Below, in pieces: positions 32,521 to 41,647 of a stretch of 44,188 nucleotides of DNA. Under the pieces are notes generated by a model, which saw nothing but the letters and a program-made list of their open reading frames with translations, was not told where the DNA came from and did no database searches. The DNA is from a bacterium (GTDB lineage Bacteria; Armatimonadota; Chthonomonadetes; Chthonomonadales; Chthonomonadaceae): contig JAJYCW010000019.1 of the NCBI GenBank assembly GCA_021777995.1, positions 1 to 44,188 of the forward strand, given 5' to 3'. Each line of letters opens with the position of its first letter. Positions within the stretch are counted from its first letter, which is position 1. The position numbers were made by a program, and so were the translations under genes.

Positions 32521-35157
32521 TCATTGCGCGGCGTCCGGCGGTGGAAACGGGGCGTTTCCGTGAGTGTGAAACCAGAGCATGGCGGTCACTTTGGCAGGAT
32601 CGGCAAGATCCGGTGCGGAGAAGTTCAACCTCGATGCGACCTCGGCCCAGTGCTTTGCCTCGCCAGAAAGTGCCGCGGCTTGCGGGTTCCTTTCATCAAG
32701 GGCGATTTTGTTAGGCACGAAATCATAGGGTCGAAAGTCCCCTTTGCTGGTGAAGGCATTTCGCATAGACGTAGCAGCCGCATCAAACTGATTTTGTGGC
32801 GGCATTCCCAGCATAAGCTCCATGGTTCTGTCCATGGTTAGCTGATCATAAAAGCTACTATTAACCTGATGTTCCCGATTGAAAGGGCTGATCACGAGTC
32901 CAACAGTTCTATGGCCGTCGATATGGTCCAGCCCGCCCTGAGCATCGTCCTCCACGACAAATATGCAGGTAGGCTCGTCGTGCCAGTATTTACGACTATG
33001 GGAGATGAAGCTTACAAGCCTGCCCAGCGCGAGGTCGTTATCTGCAACGTCGGACTCTGGTGTGTATGCACCGGGTCGCAGCCCGGATGTATGGTCGTTC
33101 GGGAACCAGAGGTAGGTTAGGCGAGGAAGTCCGTGTTGTTTCACATCCGCCTCAAACTGATGTTCGTGGTTTACGTCTTCATTCTGCGAGGCAGTGATGG
33201 CAGCAGGCATATTGTAGGTTGGGTCTGCATGCCGTGCAATGGAGGGTAACGGGCCGTACTCTCCATAATCTCTAAATGATATGCCCCGATTCATAGCCGC
33301 CTGCCAGAGGAATTGAGTACCTGCAAAGGATAGCGGATCGGTACCACAGCACGGATACGACCGCGGATACCTGTCTAGCATACGTTCGTCGTAATCATCG
33401 GCGAAGGCTTCATCAATCCAGTGGTGACCGTCCGCGCTTATCTCACCGGAGCAGTAGAGGTTGTCAAACAGGCCGAATCTGGCTGCCAACGCGTGATGGT
33501 TCGGAGTTACCACCCTTCCAAACATCACAAGGTTGGGATCGCCCCCGGGCGTTCCAATCGGCGTCTTGACGTCGCCGAATACCTGGTCATAGGTCCGGTT
33601 TTCCTTAATGATCATGATTACATGCTTAAACCGTGACCAGAACGGCGAGGGCCGGTTGTTTACGGCAACTGCCATTCGGACGAAATGGTCGTACTCGGCT
33701 GTGTTAGCGGTATCCTCACGCAAACGAGCATCGTTGGGTATTGGCACCAAACCCAGCGTGCCTATCACGTTATAAACCGTGTGACCAACAAAGCCTCCAG
33801 CGGGGACGTTCAGGCCGCCTGGCCCCTGCGCAGGTGATGCAGCACCGTAGGGATCAGGATGGAAGTGATAGAGGCTGCCGAGAGAACCAACCCCCTTGCT
33901 GTTAGCAATACACAAGGTGGTATCGTTGTCCACGAGGCACACATCAATGGGAAACCAGGCAGTAGGAATCAGGCCCAGCCGCCGCGTTGTGCTGCCTTCT
34001 CCACCGTCCGCAGTAGAAAGCTGGTACTCGGCAATCGCATTATCGCCACCAAGTGATACGAAGAGCCTGCGGCCGTTTCGCGTCACCGCCAGCCCGTTAG
34101 GACTGCTGTCACCGAGCTTAGCTGGCGCTGGGCTTGTGTCTAATTTGTCTACCAGTTGAAAATTTGCTGTATTGATTACGTCGAGTTCATCGCTATTGGA
34201 GCACGCCACGTAGAGACGCAAACCAGACGGCGAAACTGCAAGCGCAGTGGGCTGCAGGCCAACAGCAATTTCGGCCACCACGGCGCGTCCGGGTTCCAGG
34301 GCCGCCCGTTGCGTATCAATGACCGTCACCTCGCCGGTATCGGCCTTGTAGGTTACCGGATTAACGACCACCGGGTCCCCCAGGTCCTCGGTGTCCCCTG
34401 CTTGAGGTCGGCGTCCGCCTCGGTCTGCAGCATAGAGCCTGCTACCGTCTGGGCTAATTGCCAGAGCGTCAGGTGAACTGCCCACTGGCACCTCGGTGTA
34501 GCCCGCTATGCCCGTCGCGGCATTGTAGGTTGCCAGGTTAACACAGGCAACAGCGGCGTTTTCAAATAGTGAAACGTACAACCACTTTCCATTGGGCGAG
34601 ATCACCATTCCGCAGGTACCAGAATTTTTTGCGCGAATATCTGGCTGAATTCCTACCTTAAGCGGAATAGTGATTGACTTCAGCGGCACAAGAGTTCCGT
34701 CGGCATTCACCCTGTCTACTGCAATCGCCCCCTGCATCCTGCCGTCTGGCCCACTCGCTGTGGCAGACGAAAGGAGGCGAGTACCGTCGTGTGACCAGGC
34801 AATTCCGGCAAAGTTATGGCGGGATCGGTTTAGATCACCTACGAACGCACCCTTTGCAACGTCTACCAGCCGGATACCAGTTGGCAGAAGCAACGCCAGT
34901 GTTTTACCGTTCGGCGAAAGTGCCATGTCAACGGGCCTGCCATCAAACTGCAGTTGCTTGCCTACAGGTCGCAAAATCTGGCCTGTTGGCACAAGGTAGC
35001 TGCCGTTCCGCTGCAGCCCCACTACTTCGTGTACAGGCACGTCTGCTCGCGACGCGTCTGCAGTGGAGGATCGCACGTGCGCCCACCCACCCGCCACTGC
35101 AAGCCCTACAACGGGCAGCAGCCAGGCTGCTTTCCGTCCCTGTTTTGTTGCACTCAT
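32521..35157 (-). CDS. Bifunctional YncE-like beta-propeller / phosphoesterase family protein
   Basis: Exported two-domain protein of 878 aa. An N-terminal signal or anchor (AAWLLPVVGLAVAGGWA) is followed by a seven-bladed YVTN/YncE-type propeller (about 60-430) with repeated motifs such as DMALSPNGKTLALLL, ALAISPDGSRLYAADRGG, ALAVSPSGLRLYVACSN and GLAVTRNGRRLFVSLGG. The C-terminal part (from about 515) belongs to the phosphoesterase/phospholipase C-acid phosphatase family (PF04185): HVIMIIKENRTYDQVFGD, SGEISADGHHWIDEAF, VVEDDAQGGLDHIDGHRT. The conserved ENRTxD and EDD/DGH acids are present, consistent with a metal-dependent alkaline-phosphatase-like fold. AAGGAG precedes the ATG. Physiological substrate unknown; phosphate ester scavenging is plausible. 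Confidence 0.9.
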   Translation of the reverse strand: MSATKQGRKAAWLLPVVGLAVAGGWAHVRSSTADASRADVPVHEVVGLQRNGSYLVPTGQILRPVGKQLQFDGRPVDMALSPNGKTLALLLPTGIRLVDVAKGAFVGDLNRSRHNFAGIAWSHDGTRLLSSATASGPDGRMQGAIAVDRVNADGTLVPLKSITIPLKVGIQPDIRAKNSGTCGMVISPNGKWLYVSLFENAAVACVNLATYNAATGIAGYTEVPVGSSPDALAISPDGSRLYAADRGGRRPQAGDTEDLGDPVVVNPVTYKADTGEVTVIDTQRAALEPGRAVVAEIAVGLQPTALAVSPSGLRLYVACSNSDELDVINTANFQLVDKLDTSPAPAKLGDSSPNGLAVTRNGRRLFVSLGGDNAIAEYQLSTADGGEGSTTRRLGLIPTAWFPIDVCLVDNDTTLCIANSKGVGSLGSLYHFHPDPYGAASPAQGPGGLNVPAGGFVGHTVYNVIGTLGLVPIPNDARLREDTANTAEYDHFVRMAVAVNNRPSPFWSRFKHVIMIIKENRTYDQVFGDVKTPIGTPGGDPNLVMFGRVVTPNHHALAARFGLFDNLYCSGEISADGHHWIDEAFADDYDERMLDRYPRSYPCCGTDPLSFAGTQFLWQAAMNRGISFRDYGEYGPLPSIARHADPTYNMPAAITASQNEDVNHEHQFEADVKQHGLPRLTYLWFPNDHTSGLRPGAYTPESDVADNDLALGRLVSFISHSRKYWHDEPTCIFVVEDDAQGGLDHIDGHRTVGLVISPFNREHQVNSSFYDQLTMDRTMELMLGMPPQNQFDAAATSMRNAFTSKGDFRPYDFVPNKIALDERNPQAAALSGEAKHWAEVASRLNFSAPDLADPAKVTAMLWFHTHGNAPFPPPDAAQ

Positions 35158-35389
35158 ACACCGCTCCTTTTTAACGCACCTTGATTACGCAAAGCGTTTA
35201 ACCCTCAATATTGCCATAGTACCCTTGTAACTATTAAGTGTCTATTAAGGTCCAAATGGCAATTTGCGCCGCGAGTTGTCAACGATAGGTGAGAAGGATA
35301 ATAGCCCCATAGCGATGAACTAATAGGCCAATAGCTGCATGGTCGAGAAGTGATCTGCAAGCGGCTCACCAATCTTCGGGGTCTCCTTT

Positions 35390-36886
35390 ATGAAGCAACT
35401 GAAATACCTTGCATTCGATCTTGGTGCCGAAAGCGGCCGCGCAGTATTGGGACGATTTGACGGGGATAAGCTTTCGCTACAAGACGTTCACAGGTTTCCT
35501 ACTGGCGCAACCACCGTTCTCGGTACCATGTACTGGGACGCACTGCGCCTTTTTGATGATTGCAAACGTGGTCTTGCAATGGCTTCTGCCGCTCACGGAG
35601 AAGAGATTGATGGAATGGGTATTGACACCTGGGGCGTCGACTTTGGCCTGTTAGACGACAGTGGCCGCCTTCTGGCTAACCCGCGCCATTACCGCGATCA
35701 TGGCAACGACGGCATGGTGGAGCAGGCCATTGAGCGTGTAGGACGAGAGCGGCTGTTTAGCGCTACTGGTATTCAGATCCTTCAGATAAACTCACTGTAT
35801 CAACTGCTGGCGCTACAGAGCCAAAAATCACCCACCCTTGGTGCTGCACGCAGGCTGCTTTTCATGCCAGACCTGTTGAAATACTGGTTCTCCGGCGTAC
35901 AGTCGTCAGAATACACTATCAGCAGTACAAGTCAGATGCTGGATCCGTCCACACGTACCTGGGCAGTAGGCCTGCTGGCGGCCTTGGATATTCCGCGCTC
36001 AATTCTCGGGGATATCGTGATGCCTGGCAGTGAGGTTGGTACTACAGGTAAGGATATTCAGGCAGAAACAGGCTGCGGGGCCGTGCCTGTTCTGGCAGTA
36101 GGCGAACATGACACGGCTTCGGCGGTAGCGGCGGTACCCTCCACTGGCAAGGATTGGGCATACCTAAGCTGCGGCACCTGGTCGCTTATGGGAATTGAGG
36201 CGCAGGGCCCCATCCTCACCACGGCAATGGCCCGTGCAAACTTTACGAACGAGGGCGGCGTGTGTGGAACTGTGCGCGTTCTAAAAAATATCATGGGCCT
36301 ATGGCTCGTTCAGGAATGCAGGCGGTCCTTTGCCCGTAAAGGAAGTGATTACAGCTATGCGCAGCTAACCACCATGGCAGAAATGAGCAAGCCCTTTGGC
36401 CCCGTAGTTGACCCAGATGCGTCCGTATTCCTCTCACCTGTTGACATGACTGAGGCCATTACTGCATTCTGCATTGGTACAGGTCAAGCACCGCCAGCCT
36501 CACCAGGCGAGTTTGTACGCTGCTGCCTCGAGAGTTTGGCATTGAAGTTTCGTTGGACAATGGACAGACTGGAAGGGTTTCACGGCGGACCGCTGCGAGT
36601 TCTGCACATGGTAGGCGGTGGTACTCAGAATCGGCTGCTGTGTCAGCTTACGGCTGACGCCACGCAACGGCAGGTAATTGCTGGTCCCGTGGAGGCCACC
36701 GCTGCCGGTAATATACTGTTACAGGGCATCGCCCGCGGTCGTATTGGTTCGTTAGCTGAAGGACGGGATATAATACGTAACTCGTTTGAAATTGAACGCT
36801 ATGAGCCTGGTGCAAGCACCAGCGAGTGGGAGCAGGCTTGGCAACGCTTCACTGCTATGCGCACGTCTGCTGGGCTGGAGGATTAG
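35390..36886 (+). CDS. rhaB: Rhamnulokinase (FGGY family)
   Basis: Phosphorylates L-rhamnulose to rhamnulose-1-phosphate in rhamnose catabolism, cytosolic. 498 aa, usual length. FGGY kinase landmarks: N-terminal phosphate loop FDLGAESGRAVLGRF, substrate block IDGMGIDTWGVDFGLLD, then RHYRDHGNDGM, VGEHDTASAVAAVP, LSCGTWSLMG and the C-terminal adenosine motif LRVLHMVGGGTQNRLLCQLTADA. The pattern (DTWGVDFGLLD, CGTWSLMG) fits rhamnulokinase better than xylulo- or glycerol kinase. No rhamnose isomerase or aldolase is adjacent, so the rest of the pathway must lie elsewhere. The Shine-Dalgarno site is weak. Confidence 0.9.
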   Translation: MKQLKYLAFDLGAESGRAVLGRFDGDKLSLQDVHRFPTGATTVLGTMYWDALRLFDDCKRGLAMASAAHGEEIDGMGIDTWGVDFGLLDDSGRLLANPRHYRDHGNDGMVEQAIERVGRERLFSATGIQILQINSLYQLLALQSQKSPTLGAARRLLFMPDLLKYWFSGVQSSEYTISSTSQMLDPSTRTWAVGLLAALDIPRSILGDIVMPGSEVGTTGKDIQAETGCGAVPVLAVGEHDTASAVAAVPSTGKDWAYLSCGTWSLMGIEAQGPILTTAMARANFTNEGGVCGTVRVLKNIMGLWLVQECRRSFARKGSDYSYAQLTTMAEMSKPFGPVVDPDASVFLSPVDMTEAITAFCIGTGQAPPASPGEFVRCCLESLALKFRWTMDRLEGFHGGPLRVLHMVGGGTQNRLLCQLTADATQRQVIAGPVEATAAGNILLQGIARGRIGSLAEGRDIIRNSFEIERYEPGASTSEWEQAWQRFTAMRTSAGLED

Positions 36887-36893
36887 CAACTCA

Positions 36894-37835
36894 TTGACAA
36901 CCTCGCTTAAGCGCCTAATGACGGTCGCATTATGCGCGTCTCTCTGGTGCACGGCAGCCTATGCCACGCAGAAACATGCCTCTGCACAGTCGCCTGGCCA
37001 GCCGGTTCAAACTATTGTAAGCACGCAGAAGCGGTATCGCATCCCGTTCGAGCTTAGCCCAATTGACCACATTCTCCTGCGCGCACGCGTAAATGGCCAT
37101 GGACCATTTCTGTTCATCCTGGATACAGGGGCACCAACGGTATTTCTGTCACCGGCAGCAGCCAAACGGTGTGGAGTTATTAAGGGCACCACTTCGCGAG
37201 TAGTACTCAACTCGTTTCACCTAGAAGGCGGGCTTCGCATGCGAAACGTTACAGGTGCGGTGCAAGAATTGGCACAACTCCAGGGTATGAATAACATCAA
37301 TCTTACCGGTGAGCACCTTGACGGGGTCATAGGCTTCACCTTGTTGGCACAATTCAGGCTCCACATAGACCTCTCCCGATCGCATCTAATATTTACTCCC
37401 ACTGGCTGGATGCCTCACATTCAGACGCTTGACAGCCTGCCTGCGGCACAGCGTAATACACTGCAGGCAGGCGCGGACAAATCCCAACAGCAGATGCGCG
37501 ATCTAGCTAAAATGGCAGGCTCGTTTCTCTCTCCCGCGCAGAACGTGACCACCACTCGACGACCGTTTTACGGTATTCAGTTCTCAAATTCGGGTCAGCC
37601 GGCATCCATCGCCTCCGTCATTCACGCCGCACCAGCCTGGAGCGCGGGTCTGCAGCCCGGGGATCAGATCGTGCGCGTTTGGTTCCCGGGTAAACCACCG
37701 ATCAATATCACCTCAACTATGGCGGCCATAGCGGCTCTTAATCGCGCAACAAACAGCGCAGGAGTGGTCGTGGTGGTGCTGCGCGATGGGCTACGCAAGA
37801 AGTTCACCGTAGTACCAAACCTGGGAGGGTTTTAG
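36894..37835 (+). CDS. Secreted retropepsin-like aspartyl protease with PDZ domain (first of tandem pair)
   Basis: 313 aa. The TTG start at 36894 is preferred: GGAGG lies at 36877-36881 at the end of rhaB and the product begins MTTSLKRLMTVALCASLWC, a good signal peptide. Longer readings run into rhaB; an ATG at 36918 has no ribosome binding site. The protease domain (about 50-185) has the catalytic motif FILDTGAPTVFLSP with Asp77 and the second hydrophobic block HLDGVIGFTLL. The C-terminal PDZ domain (about 225-313) includes ASVIHAAPAWSAGLQPGDQI. As in bacterial single-lobe retropepsins it should dimerise. Starts 8 bases after rhaB and abuts its paralogue. Confidence 0.85.
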   Translation: MTTSLKRLMTVALCASLWCTAAYATQKHASAQSPGQPVQTIVSTQKRYRIPFELSPIDHILLRARVNGHGPFLFILDTGAPTVFLSPAAAKRCGVIKGTTSRVVLNSFHLEGGLRMRNVTGAVQELAQLQGMNNINLTGEHLDGVIGFTLLAQFRLHIDLSRSHLIFTPTGWMPHIQTLDSLPAAQRNTLQAGADKSQQQMRDLAKMAGSFLSPAQNVTTTRRPFYGIQFSNSGQPASIASVIHAAPAWSAGLQPGDQIVRVWFPGKPPINITSTMAAIAALNRATNSAGVVVVVLRDGLRKKFTVVPNLGGF

Positions 37836-38666
37836 ATGCGCCGAGGTTTCCTCACGGCTATGTTTATAGCGGCGGTGCTATACCCCATAAGCGTGCAGCA
37901 TGCAACCGCACAATCGCTGCCTGTTGCTCATTCCTCCAGAGTTCCACTGGAGGTATTAGAAAGCGGACACATCGCCCTAAGTGCAACGCTTAACGGTAAG
38001 GGCCCTTTTCGATTTATACTTGATACCGGCTCGCCCATCACTTTTGTAGACGTGGATACAGCTCTTGCCGCCGGGCTTATTAAAGGAATAAAGCCCACTA
38101 CCACTCCTTCGCTGCTGCCAGTTAGCATGACAAGCGCAGGCACCATTAAGGTGGGCAGTGAAGAGGTCTCCAACGTTGCAGTGATGGTATTGAACCACCC
38201 TGTTATCAGCTTGCTGTCTCAAATTGAGGGTCCATTGCACGGCATACTGGGATTCTCATTCTGGGCCCGCTTCAACCTTATTCTCGACTACGCGGATGGC
38301 ACCATCACCTTGAGCCCCGGCCATTTTCACCCGCCAGACGTAGTATCGCGGCTAATGTCGAGGCTATTCGGATCGACAACGGTTAAACATCTGGTTCCGG
38401 CTGCCCAGTGGGGTGCCTCCGTTACCAAACCTGTCGGTCAGAAACGGGGCGTCACCGTTACCTCGGTGTATGCCGGCACCCCCGCAGCGGAAGCCGGCTT
38501 ACAACCAGGGGACGTACTGCTCTCGGTGGACGGACGCTGGACGGATACATTGGATGACTGTTGGAACGCCCTTTCGATGGAAAAACCTGGTAAACCCGTG
38601 GAGGTCACCATACTTAGGGGTGCGAAGCGCATGCATATCATGGTAACGCCCGCGCCCGGAATTTAG
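37836..38666 (+). CDS. Secreted retropepsin-like aspartyl protease with PDZ domain (second of tandem pair)
   Basis: 276 aa paralogue of the preceding protein, starting directly after its stop, with GGGAGGG seven bases upstream. Signal peptide MRRGFLTAMFIAAVLYPISV; protease motif FRFILDTGSPITFVD with Asp63; second block HGILGFSFWARFNLILDY; PDZ at about 200-276 (VTSVYAGTPAAEAGLQPGDVLLSVDG). The two proteins share domain order but differ clearly in sequence, so the duplication is old, or kept because a heterodimer is needed. Substrate unknown; periplasmic processing is likely. Confidence 0.87.
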   Translation: MRRGFLTAMFIAAVLYPISVQHATAQSLPVAHSSRVPLEVLESGHIALSATLNGKGPFRFILDTGSPITFVDVDTALAAGLIKGIKPTTTPSLLPVSMTSAGTIKVGSEEVSNVAVMVLNHPVISLLSQIEGPLHGILGFSFWARFNLILDYADGTITLSPGHFHPPDVVSRLMSRLFGSTTVKHLVPAAQWGASVTKPVGQKRGVTVTSVYAGTPAAEAGLQPGDVLLSVDGRWTDTLDDCWNALSMEKPGKPVEVTILRGAKRMHIMVTPAPGI

Positions 38667-38681
38667 CCGTCAGGAAATATC

Positions 38682-39017
38682 ATGACTTTTCAATTCGATC
38701 ACATTGCCCAACAGGTAGATGACATCGCCTCCGCAGTTAACTGGTATATCGAGTTTATTCCTGGTGCACGCGTGCTTTATCAGGATGACACGTGGGCGTT
38801 TGTAGAGGCGAATGGTGTTCGACTGGCTTTTGTCACGAGCGATCAACACCCAGATCATATCGCCTGGCGCGTATCGATAGAAGAATTGGAAGCACTTGCG
38901 CTCAAGACCGGCAAGGAAATTAAAATTCACCGTGACAAATCAAAGAGCATCTATATCGAAGGCCCAGGGGGCAGTGCAGTTGAGGTAATCTCTATGCAGG
39001 GATCGCGTTGGGAGTAA
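38682..39017 (+). CDS. VOC superfamily protein (glyoxalase/bleomycin-resistance fold)
   Basis: 111 aa with one pair of beta-alpha-beta-beta-beta modules. Metal-ligand candidates are His7 (FDHIAQ), His59 (DHIAW) and Glu101 (AVEVIS), in the positions expected for a VOC metalloenzyme. AGGAA lies six bases before the ATG. It follows the protease pair after 15 bases and may be in the same transcript. Enzymatic role (epimerase, dioxygenase, lyase or other) cannot be told. Confidence 0.85.
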   Translation: MTFQFDHIAQQVDDIASAVNWYIEFIPGARVLYQDDTWAFVEANGVRLAFVTSDQHPDHIAWRVSIEELEALALKTGKEIKIHRDKSKSIYIEGPGGSAVEVISMQGSRWE

Positions 39018-39042
39018 CTTCCAGGCCCGTAATGCTAAAGAT

Positions 39043-39058
39043 AGAGAAGGTATTCTCT
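39043..39058 (+). terminator. Short hairpin after VOC gene
   Basis: AGAGAA/TTCTCT with a 4-base loop, 26 bases after the VOC stop. It is A/T-rich and weak, and could end the upstream transcript or be part of the leader of the next gene. Confidence 0.25.
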
Positions 39059-39060
39059 GA

Positions 39061-39088
39061 TTGACCGGTGAATTTATTAAGGTATTAG
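39061..39088 (+). promoter_or_regulatory. Candidate promoter of Gfo/Idh/MocA gene
   Basis: TTGACC (39061-39066), 16 bases, TATTAG (39083-39088), about 70 bases before the start codon. The same segment contains the inverted repeat GGTGAAT/ATTCACC (39067-39096) across the promoter, which could be an operator. Confidence 0.4.
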
Positions 39089-39159
39089 CATTCACCGTGC
39101 ACACGGTTGGAGCGGTACCTACAAACCACATTTTATTTCGAGGATGAGAGGGATAACCG

Positions 39160-40239
39160 ATGTCTGAAAAGCTGAAAATCGGTATCGTCGGCTGCGGCGG
39201 TATCGCCAACGGCAAACACCTACCCAGTCTTTCAAAACTGGCGACGGCCAAGCTTGTGGCATTTTGCGACATAGTTGAAGAGCGCGCTGAAAAAGCGAAA
39301 AAGGACTATGGCGATGCCAAGAGCCTTGTAAGCAAAGATTACAGAAAGCTTTTGGAAGACAAGAGCATTGACGTTATCCACGTTTGCACGCCAAACAGTT
39401 CTCATGCAGAGATCGCAATTGCTGCTATGGAAGCTGGAAAAGATGTCCTTTCAGAGAAGCCTATGGCAAAAACAGCCAAGGATGCCCGCCGGATGGTGGA
39501 AGCCGCCAAGCGTACAGGTCGCAAGCTTACTGTGGGATACAACAACCGCTACCGACCCGACAGCTGGCACCTGCATCAGCTCTGCGAGCGCGGTGACCTT
39601 GGCGACATCTATTTCGCTCGTGCCCATGCAATTCGTCGGCGCGCTGTACCAACCTGGGGCGTTTTCCTGGACGAGGAGAAGCAGGGTGGCGGCCCGCTGA
39701 TCGATATCGGCACCCATGCACTTGACCTCACGCTGTGGATGATGAACAACTACAAGCCCAAGACTGTGTTGGGTTCGGTATATCGCAAGCTTGCGGACAC
39801 CGAGAACGCTGCCAATGCCTTCGGACCATGGAACCCAAAGGACTTCACCGTTGAGGACTCCGCCTTCGGCTTCATCACCATGGAGAACGGTGCAACAATT
39901 GTTCTAGAGAGCAGCTGGGCGCTCAACACCCTGCAGGTCGACGAGGCCAAATGTACGCTCTGCGGCACCAAGGCTGGTGCCGACATGATGGGCGGCCTTC
40001 GCATCAATGGCGAAGAGTTTAGCAGGCTGTGGGATAAAAAGGTTGATCTCGGCGCTGGCGGCGTGGCGTTCTACAGCGGTCGATCGGAAAGCGATGCCGA
40101 TATCGAAGCGCGCCTCTGGATCGACTCGCTCCTTCACAACACTCCTCAGGTCGTGCTCCCGGAGCAGGCCTGCGTAGTATCCGAAATTCTCGAAGCGATT
40201 TACACATCTGCTCGCACGGGCAAAGCCGTCGAGTTCTAA
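39160..40239 (+). CDS. Gfo/Idh/MocA family oxidoreductase
   Basis: NAD(P)-dependent sugar or inositol dehydrogenase-like enzyme, 359 aa, cytosolic. Rossmann nucleotide loop GIVGCGGIANGKHLPSL at the N-terminus, catalytic-region motif LSEKPMAKTAKDARRM (about 95-110) with the conserved Glu-Lys-Pro, and the C-terminal domain block GGGPLIDIGTHALDL with the conserved Asp/His pair. It lacks a Tat signal, unlike exported members such as GH109. A strong hairpin and a sugar kinase follow, suggesting sugar acid or amino-sugar metabolism. Substrate not predictable. Confidence 0.92.
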   Translation: MSEKLKIGIVGCGGIANGKHLPSLSKLATAKLVAFCDIVEERAEKAKKDYGDAKSLVSKDYRKLLEDKSIDVIHVCTPNSSHAEIAIAAMEAGKDVLSEKPMAKTAKDARRMVEAAKRTGRKLTVGYNNRYRPDSWHLHQLCERGDLGDIYFARAHAIRRRAVPTWGVFLDEEKQGGGPLIDIGTHALDLTLWMMNNYKPKTVLGSVYRKLADTENAANAFGPWNPKDFTVEDSAFGFITMENGATIVLESSWALNTLQVDEAKCTLCGTKAGADMMGGLRINGEEFSRLWDKKVDLGAGGVAFYSGRSESDADIEARLWIDSLLHNTPQVVLPEQACVVSEILEAIYTSARTGKAVEF

Positions 40240-40260
40240 AATCGGCTTACCGGGATTTGC

Positions 40261-40290
40261 GTATCCCCCTGAGATGTCTCAGGGGGATAC
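40261..40290 (+). terminator. Hairpin between oxidoreductase and sugar kinase
   Basis: The 14-bp inverted repeat GTATCCCCCTGAGA / TCTCAGGGGGATAC has only two unpaired central bases and is followed by TTATC. It swallows the ATG at 40274, which argues for the kinase start at 40313. Confidence 0.55.
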
Positions 40291-40312
40291 TTATCAGAAA
40301 GGGTTCCATTCT

Positions 40313-41287
40313 ATGCCGCCTGACACGACAGCGCTCATCTTGGGCATAGACGGCGGAGGAACCAAAACGGCCGCCGCGGTGGCCACGTTCTCAGGTACTA
40401 TCCTGGGGCACGGCGAAGGAGGCGTGGGCAGCCTGAATGCTCGGACGGACTGCCTTCACCTTTCGCTGAAAACGGCAGTGGCCAACGCATGTGAGATGGC
40501 CGGCTTGGACTCGCTAGTCACTCGTTTTACCAGCGCATGCCTCGGGGTTGCCGGCTACTCGCTGGAACAGAAGCGGCTTGACCTGTTTACCTCTTTACCC
40601 TCTTTGATCTCTTCCCATTTCTTTCGGCTCGAGCCCGACTACCGCATAGCATTTGAGGGTGCTACTGGTGGAAATCCCGGAATTGTTGTAATAGCCGGCA
40701 CCGGAGCGATAACATACGGACGTGACAATCTCAACCGAGAATGGCGCGAGGATGGTCTGGGTTACCTTCTGGGTGATCGCGGTTCTGGCTTCAATCTTGG
40801 CCTTCAGGCCCTGCGGTACACCTTGGAGATGATGAAAGACGGGCGGGAAGACGCAATAACCCAGGCTGTACTAAAGCAGACGGGAGCCGGTACTCAAAGT
40901 CAAGTGCTGCAGTGGATCTATAGCGACTTTCAAACCGCACGCGTAGCGGGAATCGCACCAGTCATTGGCCGCTTAGCCGACGAGGGCGAGCCACAGTCCA
41001 GATCTCTCGTCGCGCTCATGGCGCGCCGCCTGCGCCATTCTGTACGGGAAGCTAAACACCGCCTGTTCATGGCGCACGATACTCCCGTGTATCCTCTCGG
41101 TGGTCTGTGGAACATCAGCAGGTTCCTGCAACAGGAGTTTGCAGAACCCTCGTGGCAATTTACCGCGCCCTGGGAGCGAGAGAACGAGACCAACAGTGGC
41201 CGTAGATTTAATGTCCAACAGCCAGCAGGCTCCGCTGTGCAAGGTGCCCTCGCACTTGCGATGCTGTCCGTCGTTGCCCCAGACTAA
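40313..41287 (+). CDS. BadF/BadG/BcrA/BcrD-type sugar kinase (N-acetylglucosamine kinase-like)
   Basis: ASKHA-fold ATPase of 324 aa, the size of N-acetylglucosamine or glucosamine kinases in this family. Phosphate-1 loop LILGIDGGGTKTAAAVA, phosphate-2 region GIVVIAGTGAITYGRD and GYLLGDRGSGFNLGLQAL match the kinase branch and not the iron-sulfur dehydratase activators, whose cysteines are missing. AAAGGG precedes the ATG at 40313; the ATG at 40274 lies in a hairpin. It probably acts on sugars released by the glycan-degrading enzymes of the window, but the identity of the sugar is inference. Confidence 0.87.
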   Translation: MPPDTTALILGIDGGGTKTAAAVATFSGTILGHGEGGVGSLNARTDCLHLSLKTAVANACEMAGLDSLVTRFTSACLGVAGYSLEQKRLDLFTSLPSLISSHFFRLEPDYRIAFEGATGGNPGIVVIAGTGAITYGRDNLNREWREDGLGYLLGDRGSGFNLGLQALRYTLEMMKDGREDAITQAVLKQTGAGTQSQVLQWIYSDFQTARVAGIAPVIGRLADEGEPQSRSLVALMARRLRHSVREAKHRLFMAHDTPVYPLGGLWNISRFLQQEFAEPSWQFTAPWERENETNSGRRFNVQQPAGSAVQGALALAMLSVVAPD

Positions 41288-41361
41288 CGGGGGGGCGGCC
41301 ACCCCGCTTCGCAGATTCTTAATGCCCCCTATTTCGCAGCGCGCTACGCACGCCACCTCGC

Positions 41362-41390
41362 ATGTAAAATCGCATAACTCGCGTTATAAT
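41362..41390 (+). promoter_or_regulatory. Candidate promoter before Hsp70 remnant
   Basis: A perfect TATAAT (41385-41390) with a weak -35 ATGTAA 17 bases upstream, about 100 bases before the GTG of the truncated Hsp70 frame. Confidence 0.4.
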
Positions 41391-41491
41391 GAGTGTATCC
41401 CAGCGTCAACAGGGTGCCTTTCACCAATTAACAACGACTTTGGTTAGGCCTTTCCACCCATTCGTTAAGTTTAGAGAGCGAGGCTTAAAAC

Positions 41492-41647
41492 GTGGCACAT
41501 AACAACACCGTAATAAACAGCTCGCAAAGACCCGAGCAAATGACAGTAATCGGAATTGACCTCGGTACCACTTACTCCTCAGTTGCCTACATCACTGCGG
41601 CAAGGAATGCTGCCTTTAAAAAACGCTACGACACGGCTTCCAACTGA
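41492..41647 (+). pseudogene. Truncated Hsp70/DnaK N-terminus
   Basis: A 51-codon frame starting GTG (GAGG eight bases upstream) encodes TVIGIDLGTTYSSVAYI at about residues 18-34. This is the phosphate-1 ATP-binding motif of Hsp70 proteins, which normally run on for 500-600 residues. After VAYI the sequence turns into unrelated residues and stops at TGA. Reading on in the same frame, or in the others, does not restore Hsp70 sequence. A ribosome binding site and an upstream TATAAT remain, so this looks like the surviving 5' end of an hsp70 gene cut by a deletion or rearrangement. A genuine short peptide is less likely. Confidence 0.65.

Noticed and set aside
40274-40312. Upstream ATG of the BadF-type kinase
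   Set aside because: It lies inside a near-perfect 30-base hairpin that acts as terminator; AAAGGG supports the ATG at 40313.
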